Origin: Arthrobacter horti | GTDB lineage: Bacteria; Actinomycetota; Actinomycetes; Actinomycetales; Micrococcaceae | NCBI RefSeq assembly: GCF_030731045.1 | Contig: NZ_JAVALS010000012.1 | Span: forward strand, 1-64,000 | Length of the DNA: 64,000 nucleotides | Reading direction: 5' to 3' | Part shown: one piece after another, positions 51,572 to 60,408 of the stretch | Layout of the letters: every line of letters starts with the position of its first letter | How positions within the stretch are numbered: the stretch's first letter is position 1 | Translations under genes and position numbers: made by a program | Notes under the pieces: generated by a model | Databases searched by the model: none | The model's input: the letters and a program-made list of their open reading frames with translations, nothing else | What the model was told of the DNA's origin: nothing

Positions 51572-52740
51572 TGCCCCATCACCGCCGTCAGCCGGAATCC
51601 GCCCAGTTCCGACGGCCCCGTGGTCATCGTCCCGCCGGCCAGCCGCACACGTTCGGCGAGGCCGTCCAGGCCGGTGCCTTTGCCGATCCACTGCGGCACC
51701 GCTCCACCGGCCACCTGCCGGCCGTCGACGACGGCGGCGCGCCACCCGCCGTCGTCGTCCACCTGGACGCGGTCGGCGGTGAGGGTGATGCGGCAATGTG
51801 CCGCGCGCGAGTGACGGACCACATTGGTGACGCCCTCGCGCACCACCCAGCCGAACAGCTCGCGGTGCGCCGAGGACACCTGGTCCACGGTGCCGGGAAG
51901 CTCGGCCTCGATGCCGGCCGATCCGAGCGCGGCACGGGCCTGTGCCAGCTCCGCCACCACGTTCACGCCACGGTAGCCGGCCACGGTGGCCCGCACATCG
52001 GCGAGGGCTCCACGCGTCAGTTCCTCGATCTCCTCCAGCTCCTTCCGGGACCGGTCCGGATCCGCGTCCAGCAGGCGCCGGGCCAGTTCCGCTTTGACGG
52101 CCACCACGGTCAGGGAGTGCCCCAGGATGTCGTGCATGTCCCGGGCCATCCGGTCCCGTTCCGCCGCGACCGCGGCGTCCGCAAGGTCCTGGCGGGTGGC
52201 CTCAAGCTGCTGCCGCAGCTCGATCTGCCGGGCGAACGCCATGAGCATCAGGCCGATCGACAGCACCACGGAGCCCTGGATGACGCCCACCTCGGGCTGC
52301 GAGACGCTGAAGCCGATTGCCATGGCTCCTGCGGAGAGCATGATCAGGACCGCGAAGCGCCACCGGGCCGGGATCGGCAGCATGGCCTGGGAGCACGCCA
52401 GGAAGGTCCAGGTCCAGACGGCCGGGGCGCCCAGGACCGCCACCACCAGAAGATTGCTCAGCAGGAGTGCCGCCAGGACCAGGTACCCGGCCCGCAGCTG
52501 GTGGGGCTCATTCTCCCGGAACCACGCGTACGGCGGGCCGAAGGCGTACACCACGAAGAACACCAGGCTCAGCCCGGTGATCAGAAGTTTGTGCCCCAGC
52601 GCGGTGGACGGGTCCGACCACACGGTGCTGAAGGTGGGCCAGGTCCACAGCAGCAACGAGATGCCGGCCCCGAAGAACCAGCCGCGGGTGCCGGCGTGCT
52701 GCAGCCAGGCCCCCGCGGCCATCGGTCCGAAACGTTCCAT
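51568..52740 (-). CDS. DesK-type membrane sensor histidine kinase
   Basis: 390 residues: five to six membrane helices in the first ~170, then a HisKA_3 dimerisation domain with the phospho-accepting His203 (RMARDMHDILGHSLTVVAVK) and a compact ATP-binding domain (ELFGWVVREGVTNVVRHSRA, GTGLDGLAERVRLAGG). The start MERFGPM is leaderless: TAGATT (52748-52753) is 7 nt upstream. It probably senses membrane state or a membrane-active compound and signals to the ABC-2 exporter, as in similar clusters. Confidence 0.9.
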   Translation of the reverse strand: MERFGPMAAGAWLQHAGTRGWFFGAGISLLLWTWPTFSTVWSDPSTALGHKLLITGLSLVFFVVYAFGPPYAWFRENEPHQLRAGYLVLAALLLSNLLVVAVLGAPAVWTWTFLACSQAMLPIPARWRFAVLIMLSAGAMAIGFSVSQPEVGVIQGSVVLSIGLMLMAFARQIELRQQLEATRQDLADAAVAAERDRMARDMHDILGHSLTVVAVKAELARRLLDADPDRSRKELEEIEELTRGALADVRATVAGYRGVNVVAELAQARAALGSAGIEAELPGTVDQVSSAHRELFGWVVREGVTNVVRHSRAAHCRITLTADRVQVDDDGGWRAAVVDGRQVAGGAVPQWIGKGTGLDGLAERVRLAGGTMTTGPSELGGFRLTAVMGQ

Positions 52741-52803
52741 ATCGATCAATCTAGTCCCCGCCTCGCCGGCGCCCATCCCCGGACCCACGCTCCGTAGGCT
52801 CCA

Positions 52804-53607
52804 TCAGACCCGTTTGGTGTCCCGCCGGAAGGCCAGCGCGGCGCCCACGGCGAACACCACCAGCCAGATCCCCGCGTTCAGCACCCAGATCCAGTTCCAG
52901 TCCTGGGTGAGCGGGCTGCGGGCGATCTGCCCGATCCCGTAGGCCGGGGTCCACTTGGCGATCTCCACGAAGGTGTCGCCCATGATCTGCACGGGCATGA
53001 ACAGCCCGCCCAGCATGGCGAGGATCGCCAGGACCGGGCCCAGCAGCTGCATGACGTTCTGGCTCGGCATGAGATAACCGGCCATGAGACCGAGGGCGGC
53101 GAAGACCAGGGACCCCAGCCAGGCCGTCAGGCCGGCGGCGATGAGCGTTCCGGTGTCCAGGTGCACCCCGAAGAGCGCGCCGACGGTGAACTGGGCCACC
53201 ACGGAGATGAAGCTCATGACCAGTGCGGCGACCGCCTTGATGACGATGTAGGCGCCCGGCTGAAGCGGCGTGAGGCGCAGCTGCCGTGACCAGCCTTGGG
53301 CACGCTCCACAGCCACCTGTGCCCCGGAAGCGGTGGCCGAGGTCATGGCCGCGTAGACCGTGAGGCTGATGAGGATGTACTCACCGTAGCTGTGCTGGCC
53401 GCCGGGCATCATCTGGTTCTTGTTGGCCAGGCCGAAGATGGCGAAGAAGATGGCGGGCACCACCAGAGTGAAGATGAGGCTCCGCCGATTGCGCACCAGG
53501 CGCTTGATCTCGATCCAGAGGAAGGTCCCATTGACCCCGCCCCGGGCCGGGCGGCGGTCCACCAGGTTGATGGCGGCCCGCTGTTCGTCCGTGCTGGTGG
53601 TGCTCAT
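52804..53607 (-). CDS. ABC-2-type exporter permease
   Basis: 267 residues with six helices: a soluble N-terminus, LIFTLVVPAIFFAIFGLAN, then GEYILISLTVYAAMTSATASGAQVAVERAQGWSRQLRLTPL (the coupling-helix region of ABC-2 permeases) and WTPAYGIGQIARSPLT near the end. The ATP-binding gene overlaps it by 4 nt. It probably exports a lipid or an antimicrobial. Substrate unknown. Confidence 0.87.
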   Translation of the reverse strand: MSTTSTDEQRAAINLVDRRPARGGVNGTFLWIEIKRLVRNRRSLIFTLVVPAIFFAIFGLANKNQMMPGGQHSYGEYILISLTVYAAMTSATASGAQVAVERAQGWSRQLRLTPLQPGAYIVIKAVAALVMSFISVVAQFTVGALFGVHLDTGTLIAAGLTAWLGSLVFAALGLMAGYLMPSQNVMQLLGPVLAILAMLGGLFMPVQIMGDTFVEIAKWTPAYGIGQIARSPLTQDWNWIWVLNAGIWLVVFAVGAALAFRRDTKRV

Positions 53608-54554
53608 GCCCGTGCCTCGCTTTCCGTCCGGGGTTCGGCCGCTGTCTCCGGCAGGGACGCGATGTCCTCCGCCTCGTCACTGGTGAGGGCCACGAAGGCA
53701 TCCTCAAGATTGTTGGCGGTGACCTCCAGGTCGTGCGCGTCCGTTTCGGTCAGGAGGAAGCGGAGCACCGCGTCCGATTCGCGGGTGCGGATGGTGACCC
53801 GGGCGCCGTCGTGCTCCACGGAGTCCACTTCCGGCAGCAGCGCGAGGCGCGGATCGTCGTGGGACAACGCCGCGCGGACGGTGCGGCCGGAGGCCAGGTT
53901 CTTGATCTGGGCGGCCGTGCCGTCCGCCACGATGCGGCCCTTCCGGACCAGGACGACGCGGTCCGCGTAGCTGTCCGCCTCCTCCAGATAGTGGGTGGCG
54001 AAGACCACGGTGCGGCCACGGTGGGCGTCCTGCCGGATGGCCTGCCAGAAGTCGCGCCGCCCGGTGACGTCCATGCCTGTGGTCGGTTCGTCCAGGATCA
54101 TCAGACCGGGGTCGGAGACGAGTGCCATGGCGAAGCGCAGCCGCTGCTGCTGGCCGCCGGAGCACTTCTCCACGCGGCGGTCGGCCAGTTCGGCGATGCC
54201 CGCCCTTTCGAGGACCTCGACGACGGGCCGCGGGGAATCGAACATGGCGGCGGTGAGCTGGACGGACTCCTTCACGGTGATGTCCTTGAGCAGGCCGCCC
54301 GTCTGCATGACCGCGGCCACCTGACCACGGGCGATGGCCTGCCGCGGGGTGCCGCCGTAGACGCTCACGGTGCCCTTGCCGGGCTGGGAGAGCCCCAGGA
54401 TCATGTCGATCGTGGTGGTCTTGCCCGCGCCGTTGGGACCCAGGAAGGCGACCACCTCGCCGGGTGCGACCTGCAGATCGATGCCCCGCACGGCCTGCAC
54501 GGAGCCGAAGTTCTTGTGGAGGCCCTTGGCGTCCACGGCCAGAAGATTGTTCAT
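53604..54554 (-). CDS. ABC transporter ATP-binding protein (drug/lipid exporter type)
   Basis: 316 residues: Walker A GPNGAGKT (39-46), Q-loop VMQTGG, signature CSGGQQQRL (131-139), Walker B LMILDEPTTGMD and H-loop ATHYLEE. A ~100-residue C-terminal domain (VRAALSHDDPRLALLPEVDSVEHDGARVTIRT) is typical of DrrA/NatA-like exporters. First gene of the exporter pair; GGAGG lies one base before the ATG. Overlaps the permease gene by ATGA. Confidence 0.92.
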   Translation of the reverse strand: MNNLLAVDAKGLHKNFGSVQAVRGIDLQVAPGEVVAFLGPNGAGKTTTIDMILGLSQPGKGTVSVYGGTPRQAIARGQVAAVMQTGGLLKDITVKESVQLTAAMFDSPRPVVEVLERAGIAELADRRVEKCSGGQQQRLRFAMALVSDPGLMILDEPTTGMDVTGRRDFWQAIRQDAHRGRTVVFATHYLEEADSYADRVVLVRKGRIVADGTAAQIKNLASGRTVRAALSHDDPRLALLPEVDSVEHDGARVTIRTRESDAVLRFLLTETDAHDLEVTANNLEDAFVALTSDEAEDIASLPETAAEPRTESEARA

Positions 54555-54598
54555 GCCTCCATTCGACCGTGTACACCGGAGCCATGCCCGGGCCGTGC

Positions 54599-54627
54599 GT
54601 CATGGTTGCGGCATGACATCTGTCATG
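54599..54627. promoter_or_regulatory. Repeated GTCATG/CATGAC dyads, probable response-regulator operator
   Basis: GTCATG (54599-54604), CATGAC (54612-54617) and GTCATG (54622-54627). The last two form the dyad CATGACATCTGTCATG. They lie 45-70 nt upstream of the ABC ATP-binding gene, where a LuxR-type regulator could activate it. Overlap with the 3' end of the AAA gene is avoided by 2 nt. Confidence 0.5.
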
Positions 54628-54629
54628 GG

Positions 54630-55928
54630 TCACGTCCTGGACAGTGCTCCGATGTCCTCCAGGAACGCCTCGCGGACCTCGTCGCTCACGGTGGCCCGCG
54701 TGTCCGCGATGGTGTCCAGGTAGTCGCGCGTGGTGGGGCCGCGGCGTGGCGTCACACCGTCCGGTGAGGCCCCGTCGTCGTACACCACCTTCTCCAGCGC
54801 GCGCTGGGAGGCGCTGCGGGCCGCGAACTCGATGTCCGCCGGGGAGAAACCCTCGCTGCGCTCCACCAGGGCTGCCACATCCACATCCTGGCGCACCGCG
54901 GCCGGGATGAAGCGCTCCCACATGGCCGTGCGGGCTTCCTCGTCCGGCAGCCCGATGGGGATCACGTAGTCGAAGCGGCCGTGGCGCAGGAACGCGGAGT
55001 CCAGGGCGCGGATGAAGTTGGTGGCGCACACCAGGAGACGGCCCGGCTGGTCGCGGAAGGCCGGGATGATCTTCAGGAGTTCGTTGGTGACGCCCTGCAG
55101 CGGCGACGGCGGCTCGCCGGAGCGCTGCGCGGCGATCTCCTCCACCTCGTCGATGAACACCACGGCGTGCTCCAGCTCGGAGATCTCCAGGAACGTCTCC
55201 CGCAGCGCGCCGGCCAGGCCGGCGGGGTCCGCCGCGAGCCGGGACGGGAACACCTCCACGAACGGCCACTCGAGCCGGGAGGCGATCGCCTTGGCGAAGG
55301 TCGTCTTGCCGGTGCCGGGCGGGCCGAAGAGCACGACGGCGCGCGGCGGCACCACGCCGAACTCCTCCGCGAGCTCGGACTGCGCGAGCGGGAGCACCAG
55401 CCGGCGTTCCAGGAGCTGCTTCTCCCGGACCATGCCGGCCACCTTGTCCCAGAGATCGCGCGGCAGGATCCGCCCGCCAAGCTGTTCCAGGGCGCCGAGT
55501 TCGGCGCGCTGCAACGGGAAACGGCGTTCGTAGTAACGCAGATCGGCCTTGACCTCGAAGCCGCGGTTCTCGAACGCCTCCACACGGGTCTCGCTGCTGG
55601 GCATGAGGGCGGAGAGCTTGTTCAACCCGAGGTGAGCCATCCGGTGTTCGACGGCGGCCAGCAGCGCCGTGCCGATGCCCTGCCCACGCCGGTCCTGCCG
55701 GGTGGCCAGGAAGACGATCCACCCCTGGTCGTGGGCGGCACGGCCGACGGCGGCACCCACCACGGTCTCCCCCTGCACCGCCACCACGGCGTGGTCCTGC
55801 TCGCAGGACGCGAGGACCTCCGCCAGGTCGTAGACGGGTTCGGCGGCGGACGTCTTCAGGGACTCCCAGAGGTGGAGCAGTCCCTCCACATCCGAGGGAT
55901 GGAAATCGCGGATCTTCCAGCCGGGCAT
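54630..55928 (-). CDS. GNAT acetyltransferase fused to an AAA+ ATPase
   Basis: 432 residues. The N-terminal GNAT domain (about 1-145) has the acetyl-CoA loop RRGQGIG (80-86) and LGLNKLSALMPSSETRVEAFENRGF. A linker (150-195; LPRDLWDKVAGMVREKQLLERRLVLPL) leads to a complete AAA+ module: Walker A GPPGTGKT (202-209), Walker B VVFIDEVEE (256-264), sensor 1 ICATN (LVCATNFIRALD) and the arginine-finger type HGRFDYVIPIGLPDEE, then FSPADIEFAARSASQRALE. The AAA part resembles FtsH/spastin-like unfoldases without a protease domain. Function unknown; an acetylation-coupled remodelling role is only a guess. AAAGGAG precedes the ATG. Confidence 0.85.
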   Translation of the reverse strand: MPGWKIRDFHPSDVEGLLHLWESLKTSAAEPVYDLAEVLASCEQDHAVVAVQGETVVGAAVGRAAHDQGWIVFLATRQDRRGQGIGTALLAAVEHRMAHLGLNKLSALMPSSETRVEAFENRGFEVKADLRYYERRFPLQRAELGALEQLGGRILPRDLWDKVAGMVREKQLLERRLVLPLAQSELAEEFGVVPPRAVVLFGPPGTGKTTFAKAIASRLEWPFVEVFPSRLAADPAGLAGALRETFLEISELEHAVVFIDEVEEIAAQRSGEPPSPLQGVTNELLKIIPAFRDQPGRLLVCATNFIRALDSAFLRHGRFDYVIPIGLPDEEARTAMWERFIPAAVRQDVDVAALVERSEGFSPADIEFAARSASQRALEKVVYDDGASPDGVTPRRGPTTRDYLDTIADTRATVSDEVREAFLEDIGALSRT

Positions 55929-55995
55929 CTTGGGGCTCCTTTCGCGGGCGTGGCGCCATCATGGCATGCCCGCAGGGGCTCAGGACAGGGCGGTC

Positions 55996-57183
55996 TCAGC
56001 CGCCGGACACGTCCAGCTCGGCCGCCTTGATGGTGGCCCGCTGCTCCTCGTTCAGGCTGCGGCTCTCCAGCCACTTGTCCGGCAGGGCGGTCCGCTTGGG
56101 GGTTCCCGCGCGGCCACGCGGGCCCTCGGCGTCCACACCCGGGTACGGCGAGTCCATGTCCAGCTGGTCCAGGAGTTCGCGCAGCGTGGCCAGGTCCGGG
56201 ACGGCGGCGAGCCTGGCGCGCAGGTCCCCGCCCACCACGTAGCCCTTGAAGTACCAGGCCATGTGCTTGCGGATGTCCCGCAGGGCCTTGCCTTCCTCGC
56301 CGAAGGTGTCGATGAGCAGCTCGGCGTGCCGGTACACGGCGTCCGACACCTCCCGCAGGCCCGGGCGGATGCGCTCCTCGCGGCCCTCGAAGGCGGACTG
56401 CAGATCGCCGAAGAGCCACGGGCGGCCCTGGCAGCCGCGGCCCACCACCACACCGTCCACGCCGGTCTGGCGCACCATGCGCTCGGCGTCCTCGGCGCTC
56501 CAGATGTCGCCGTTGCCGAGCACCGGGATGTCCGGCAGTGCCTCGCGGAGGCGGGCGATGGAGTCCCAGTCGGCCTTGCCGGAGTAGAACTGGCTGGCGG
56601 TGCGGCCGTGCAGGGCGACGGCGGCCACCCCGGCGTCGCGGGCGATCCGGCCGGCCTCGAGGTACGTCAGGTGGTCCTCGTCGATGCCTTTGCGCATCTT
56701 GATGGTCAGCGGGATGTCGCCCTTGGACGCCTCACGGACGGCCGTCTGGACGATGGAGGTGAACAGATCGATCTTCCAGGGCAGCGCCGAGCCGCCGCCA
56801 CGGCGGGTCACCTTGGGCACGGGGCAGCCGAAGTTCAGGTCGATGTGGTCCGCGCGGTCCTCCTCCACCAGCAGGCGCACGGCGGCGCCCACGGTGACGG
56901 GGTCCACGCCGTACAGCTGGACGGAGCGGACGGCTTCGTCGTCGTCGTGCTCGATGATCCGCAGCGACTCCGGGGAGCGCTCCACGAGAGCGCGGGAGGT
57001 GACCATCTCCGTGACGTAGATGCCGCCGCCGAACTCGCGGCAGAGGCGGCGGAAGGCCTTGTTGGTGATGCCGGCCATGGGCGCGAGCACCACGGGGGTG
57101 TCCACGGTGATGTTGCCCAGCGTCAGGGGCGGGAGTTCGATCTTGGCAGGGACTGCGTCGGCGGCGATGGTCTGAGGGGTCAC
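55996..57183 (-). CDS. dusB: tRNA-dihydrouridine synthase B
   Basis: FMN enzyme that reduces uridines in the tRNA D loop. 395 residues: TIM-barrel start VVLAPMAGITNKAFRRLCREFGGGIYVTEM, catalytic Cys120 in LNFGCPVPK, then ALHGRTASQFYSGKADWDSI and IPVLGNGDIWSAEDAERM, VVVGRGCQGRPWLF. The GTG at 57183 directly follows a GGAGGG stretch; no better start exists. It follows the TetR gene, 43 nt away on the same strand. Confidence 0.94.
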   Translation of the reverse strand: MTPQTIAADAVPAKIELPPLTLGNITVDTPVVLAPMAGITNKAFRRLCREFGGGIYVTEMVTSRALVERSPESLRIIEHDDDEAVRSVQLYGVDPVTVGAAVRLLVEEDRADHIDLNFGCPVPKVTRRGGGSALPWKIDLFTSIVQTAVREASKGDIPLTIKMRKGIDEDHLTYLEAGRIARDAGVAAVALHGRTASQFYSGKADWDSIARLREALPDIPVLGNGDIWSAEDAERMVRQTGVDGVVVGRGCQGRPWLFGDLQSAFEGREERIRPGLREVSDAVYRHAELLIDTFGEEGKALRDIRKHMAWYFKGYVVGGDLRARLAAVPDLATLRELLDQLDMDSPYPGVDAEGPRGRAGTPKRTALPDKWLESRSLNEEQRATIKAAELDVSGG

Positions 57184-57226
57184 CCCTCCATTGTCCCGCA
57201 GTCGGGCGCCTCGCGTGAACGCGGGC

Positions 57227-57874
57227 TCAGAGGCCGGCGGACAGCCGCAGGTACGCCTGCGCGGCCAGCGACGACGCCGGGTGGCCGCCGTCGTCGGCCG
57301 CCTCGCCTTCCGCCCAGGCCTCCAGACCCACACGGATCGCGGCGGTGGCGGCCGCGGAGTGCAGAGCGAGGGTCAGGTGTCCGGCCTCGGGAAGCCGCTC
57401 CCGCATGACGGCCAGGAGCTCCCGTTCAGAACGGGCGTTGACCACGGCCCACACATCCGCCAGCTCACGATCCTCGCCCGCTGCCACCAGCAGGTCCCGG
57501 ACCAGTTCCAGGCCCTCCTCCGTGGTGCCGCCGACCGGGCTGAGCATGGCCCGGACGGCACCTGCCACGGCGGTCTGCCAGCCTTCGCCCACCGGCACGG
57601 TGCGCAGTGCGGCCTGCCAGCGCTCGGCGCCGATCTCCAGGACGGGGGCGATGGCCTCCTCTTTGGTGCGGAAGTGCCGGTAGAAGGTGCGCAAGGAGAT
57701 CCCGGCACGGCCGGCGATCTGCTCGGCCGTGGTGGCCGCCACGCCCTGGGCGGTGAAGAGCTCCGCTGCCGCCTGAGCGAGTTCCTGACGGGTCTGGAGG
57801 CGGCGGCGTTCCCGCAGGCTGGGCTGTTCGGCTTCCACCTCCTGATCGTACCCCGGACGTGACGAATGAGACAC
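57227..57874 (-). CDS. TetR-family transcriptional regulator
   Basis: 215 residues with the TetR helix-turn-helix (RRLQTRQELAQAAAELFTAQGVAATTAEQIAGRAGISLRTFYRHFRTKEE, about 25-72) and an all-helical ligand-binding domain. It is divergent from an SDR gene, with a TGGCGCGCCA palindrome between the two, so it probably represses itself and the SDR gene. Ligand unknown. No strong Shine-Dalgarno precedes the ATG at 57874. Confidence 0.87.
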   Translation of the reverse strand: MSHSSRPGYDQEVEAEQPSLRERRRLQTRQELAQAAAELFTAQGVAATTAEQIAGRAGISLRTFYRHFRTKEEAIAPVLEIGAERWQAALRTVPVGEGWQTAVAGAVRAMLSPVGGTTEEGLELVRDLLVAAGEDRELADVWAVVNARSERELLAVMRERLPEAGHLTLALHSAAATAAIRVGLEAWAEGEAADDGGHPASSLAAQAYLRLSAGL

Positions 57875-57886
57875 GAATTGCCATCT

Positions 57887-57896
57887 TGGCGCGCCA
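57887..57896. promoter_or_regulatory. Palindromic operator between tetR and the SDR gene
   Basis: TGGCGCGCCA is a perfect 10-bp palindrome, 13 nt upstream of the TetR start and 104 nt upstream of the SDR start. Flanking bases extend the symmetry only loosely. The position is right for autoregulation. Confidence 0.4.
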
Positions 57897-58000
57897 TGTC
57901 ATGAAGCGTATGCTGAGCGTATCAGCCGGTCACGGACCGGCCCAGGGGACAAGTGGCGACCTCCCCGATCACCGGCCGCCCGGACAGACAAGGAAACATC

Positions 58001-58786
58001 ATGCTCCGCTATGAAAACCGCCGCTCCCTCGTCACCGGCGGCGGCTCCGGCATCGGTCAGGCCACCGTGCTCCGTATCCTCGCCGAGGGTGGCCGCGTGG
58101 TCGCCTCCGACGTCAGCGAGCAGGGCCTCGCGGACACCGTCGCCAAGGCCGGGGACGGCGCGGACCGCCTGAAGACGGTGGTGGTCAACATCGCCGACGA
58201 AGCCTCCGTCAAGGCCGGAGTCGCCGAGGCCCTCGAGTTCCTGGGCGGCCTGGACGCCCTGGTCAACGCCGCAGGCATCCTGCGTTCCTCCCACACCGAG
58301 CAGACCACCCTGGACTCCTTCGAGCAGGTGCTGCGCATCAATCTGGTGGGCACCTTCCTCATGATCCGCGAGTCGCTCCCGGCCCTGAAGCAGGGTCAGA
58401 ACGCCGCCGTGGTGAACTTCAGCTCCACCTCCGCCGGCTTCGCCCACCCGTACATGGCCGCCTACGCGGCCAGCAAGGGCGGCATCCAGTCCATGACCCA
58501 CGCCCTGGCGTCCGAGTTCGCCAAGGACAACATCCGCTTCACCTCGGTGCAGCCGGGCTCCATCTCCTCCGGCATGACCGACGGCAGCGGCGCCAGCCGC
58601 CAGAGCGCCGGCCCGGGCCTGCCCGAGGACGCCGACATGAGCCTGTTCATGAAGCTCGCACCGGCCCTGGGCCAGGGCTTCGCCTCCCCCGAGACCGTGG
58701 CCGGCGTGGTGGCCATGCTCGCCAGCGACGACGGCGCCTTCATCACCGGCACCGAGATCCGCATCGACGGCGGCACCCACTTCTGA
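58001..58786 (+). CDS. SDR-family oxidoreductase
   Basis: 261-residue classical SDR: TGGGSGIG (12-19), NAAG (89-92), catalytic Ser141-143, Tyr155 and Lys159 (YMAAYAASKGG). ASDVSEQGL after the second strand (Asp) indicates NAD(H). It resembles the 3-ketoacyl/alcohol dehydrogenase branch. AAGGAAA lies 8 nt before the ATG at 58001. Likely under the divergent TetR gene's control. Confidence 0.88.
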   Translation: MLRYENRRSLVTGGGSGIGQATVLRILAEGGRVVASDVSEQGLADTVAKAGDGADRLKTVVVNIADEASVKAGVAEALEFLGGLDALVNAAGILRSSHTEQTTLDSFEQVLRINLVGTFLMIRESLPALKQGQNAAVVNFSSTSAGFAHPYMAAYAASKGGIQSMTHALASEFAKDNIRFTSVQPGSISSGMTDGSGASRQSAGPGLPEDADMSLFMKLAPALGQGFASPETVAGVVAMLASDDGAFITGTEIRIDGGTHF

Positions 58787-58798
58787 TCCGCCCTTCCC

Positions 58799-58867
58799 AT
58801 GCGTTGAGTGCTCACTTGTGGTGACTTTCCAGACGGACAGGTCACCACAAGTGAGCACTCAACGCAT
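58799..58867. repeat. Dispersed palindromic element, copy B (27-bp perfect stem)
   Basis: Arms 58799-58825 and 58841-58867 are perfect reverse complements with a 15-nt loop. The core TGAGTGCTCACTTGTGG matches copy A at 47286-47347. It ends at the base before the YibE/F stop codon and starts 12 nt after the SDR stop, so it serves as a shared terminator or a repeat inserted at that junction. Confidence 0.85.
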
Positions 58868-60289
58868 TTAACGACGACGGCGCAGCTCGCGGCGGGTGAG
58901 CACCGCGCCTTCGATGGCGGCCAGGGCGTCGTCGTGCGGACGGTGCGGTTCGCCGTCGTCGTGGCCGTCCTCCGTGGCGTGCCGCCGCAGGTCCGTCGCC
59001 TTGACCACCAGCACGGCCACGAGCGTGGTCAGCGGGATGGCCAGGACCAGGCCGATCGATCCGATCAGCGTCCTCACCACCTCCTCGGCCAGCTCGGCGC
59101 TCGTGAGGGTGTCCAGGAACGGCCGTTCGTAGAGCATCACGATGATGAGCACCGGCAGCGCGGCACCCGCGTAGGCGAAGGCGATCGTGTAGACGGTGGA
59201 CGCGATGTGGTCCCGGCCGATCCGCATGGCCGAGGTGAACAGCCGTCCCGCTGAAGTCCCGGGCGAGAGTTCGTACAGCTCCCAGACGGCGGACGCCTGG
59301 GTGATGGTGACGTCATTGAGGGCACCCAGGCTCGCCACGATGAGCCCGCAGAGCACCACCCCGGAGATCGAGATGGTCCCGCTCGTATTGATCAGCGTGG
59401 AGGCCTCGTGGCTCCCGATGCCCAGGAGCTTCGCCGCGTCCGTGGCCCAGAACGCCAGCCCCGCCGTGACAAGCAGCCCGAAGACCGTGCCCAGCAGCGC
59501 CGTCGAGGTCCTGGCGGAGAAGCCGTGCGCGAAGTACAGCACTGCGATGAGGATCGCCGTGGACGCCGTGAGAGCCAGCGGCAGGGCGGGCTTGCCGTCC
59601 ACCAGCCCCGGCAGCAGGTAGAACGCCAGGACCAGATAGGCCACGCCCAGTCCCAGCAGCGCGCGGAAGCCGCGCCACCGGGCCACCAGGATCACGACGG
59701 CGGCATACAGCACCGCGAGCACGGCCACCGGGAAGGTGCGCACGAAGTCCACGAACACATAGGCCGGCGCCTGACCGCCCTGCTGCACAGCGCCCTGCTG
59801 AACCCTGGACAGATTCAGGTACCGGATCCCGTCCCCGGCGTGCACCGAGTCGGAGGCGGAGACCTCCGGGTTGAAGAGGACCTGAACGGACGGGCCACCG
59901 GCGTCCGGCTGGGTGACGGCCGTGAAGCAGGTGCTGAGCCGGGCGGCACCCTGCGTGGCACTGCTCTGTGAACTCTGTGAATCACTCCCCTGCGAAGCGC
60001 CCGAGCCTTGTGAACTCTGTGAAGAATCCGCCGGCCCGCCCGAACAGGAACCCCGCGTGACACTGAGAACCTTGCCCGTGTCGAAGCTGACGCCGGGTGC
60101 GGCAGCGTATGGGGAGCTCAGCTTGAGATCCTGGTGCTGACCGCCCGGCCACAGCAGGATCATGCCCACGGCCGTCAGCAGGGTGACGGGCAGCAGGATC
60201 GCCGCCAGGATCCAGCCGGCCCGGCGCCGCGCCGCCGCGGCCTGAAGCGTGGGCGGCGGCCCGCCGTCGTGCGAATGTCCATGACCCAT
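58868..60289 (-). CDS. YibE/F-family membrane protein
   Basis: 473 residues: a His/Gly-rich start (MGHGHSHDGG), one helix, an extracytosolic domain interrupted by a Ser/Gln-rich linker (SSQSSQGSGASQGSD), then about seven helices with the YibE/F core (VILVARWRGFRALLGLGVAYLVL, GTISISGVVLCGLIVASLGALNDVTITQASAV) and a charged tail. Its molecular role is not known. The histidine-rich start could bind metal. Convergent with the SDR gene. Confidence 0.85.
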   Translation of the reverse strand: MGHGHSHDGGPPPTLQAAAARRRAGWILAAILLPVTLLTAVGMILLWPGGQHQDLKLSSPYAAAPGVSFDTGKVLSVTRGSCSGGPADSSQSSQGSGASQGSDSQSSQSSATQGAARLSTCFTAVTQPDAGGPSVQVLFNPEVSASDSVHAGDGIRYLNLSRVQQGAVQQGGQAPAYVFVDFVRTFPVAVLAVLYAAVVILVARWRGFRALLGLGVAYLVLAFYLLPGLVDGKPALPLALTASTAILIAVLYFAHGFSARTSTALLGTVFGLLVTAGLAFWATDAAKLLGIGSHEASTLINTSGTISISGVVLCGLIVASLGALNDVTITQASAVWELYELSPGTSAGRLFTSAMRIGRDHIASTVYTIAFAYAGAALPVLIIVMLYERPFLDTLTSAELAEEVVRTLIGSIGLVLAIPLTTLVAVLVVKATDLRRHATEDGHDDGEPHRPHDDALAAIEGAVLTRRELRRRR

Positions 60290-60337
60290 CAGAGCTGAAT
60301 CCTCATGGTTCCCAGCCTACGGGCGGCAGACGGATTA

Positions 60338-60378
60338 GACCCTGCCGGCCAGGTCCATGACGCGGCCGGCAGGGTCTC
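60338..60378 (-). terminator. Terminator of the flavin oxidase gene
   Basis: Perfect 14-bp stem AGACCCTGCCGGCC (60338-60351) with its complement (60365-60378), 31 nt past the stop codon. No U-tract. Confidence 0.75.
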
Positions 60379-60408
60379 TCTGCCCGGTTCAGTACAGCCC
60401 AGTGCGCC

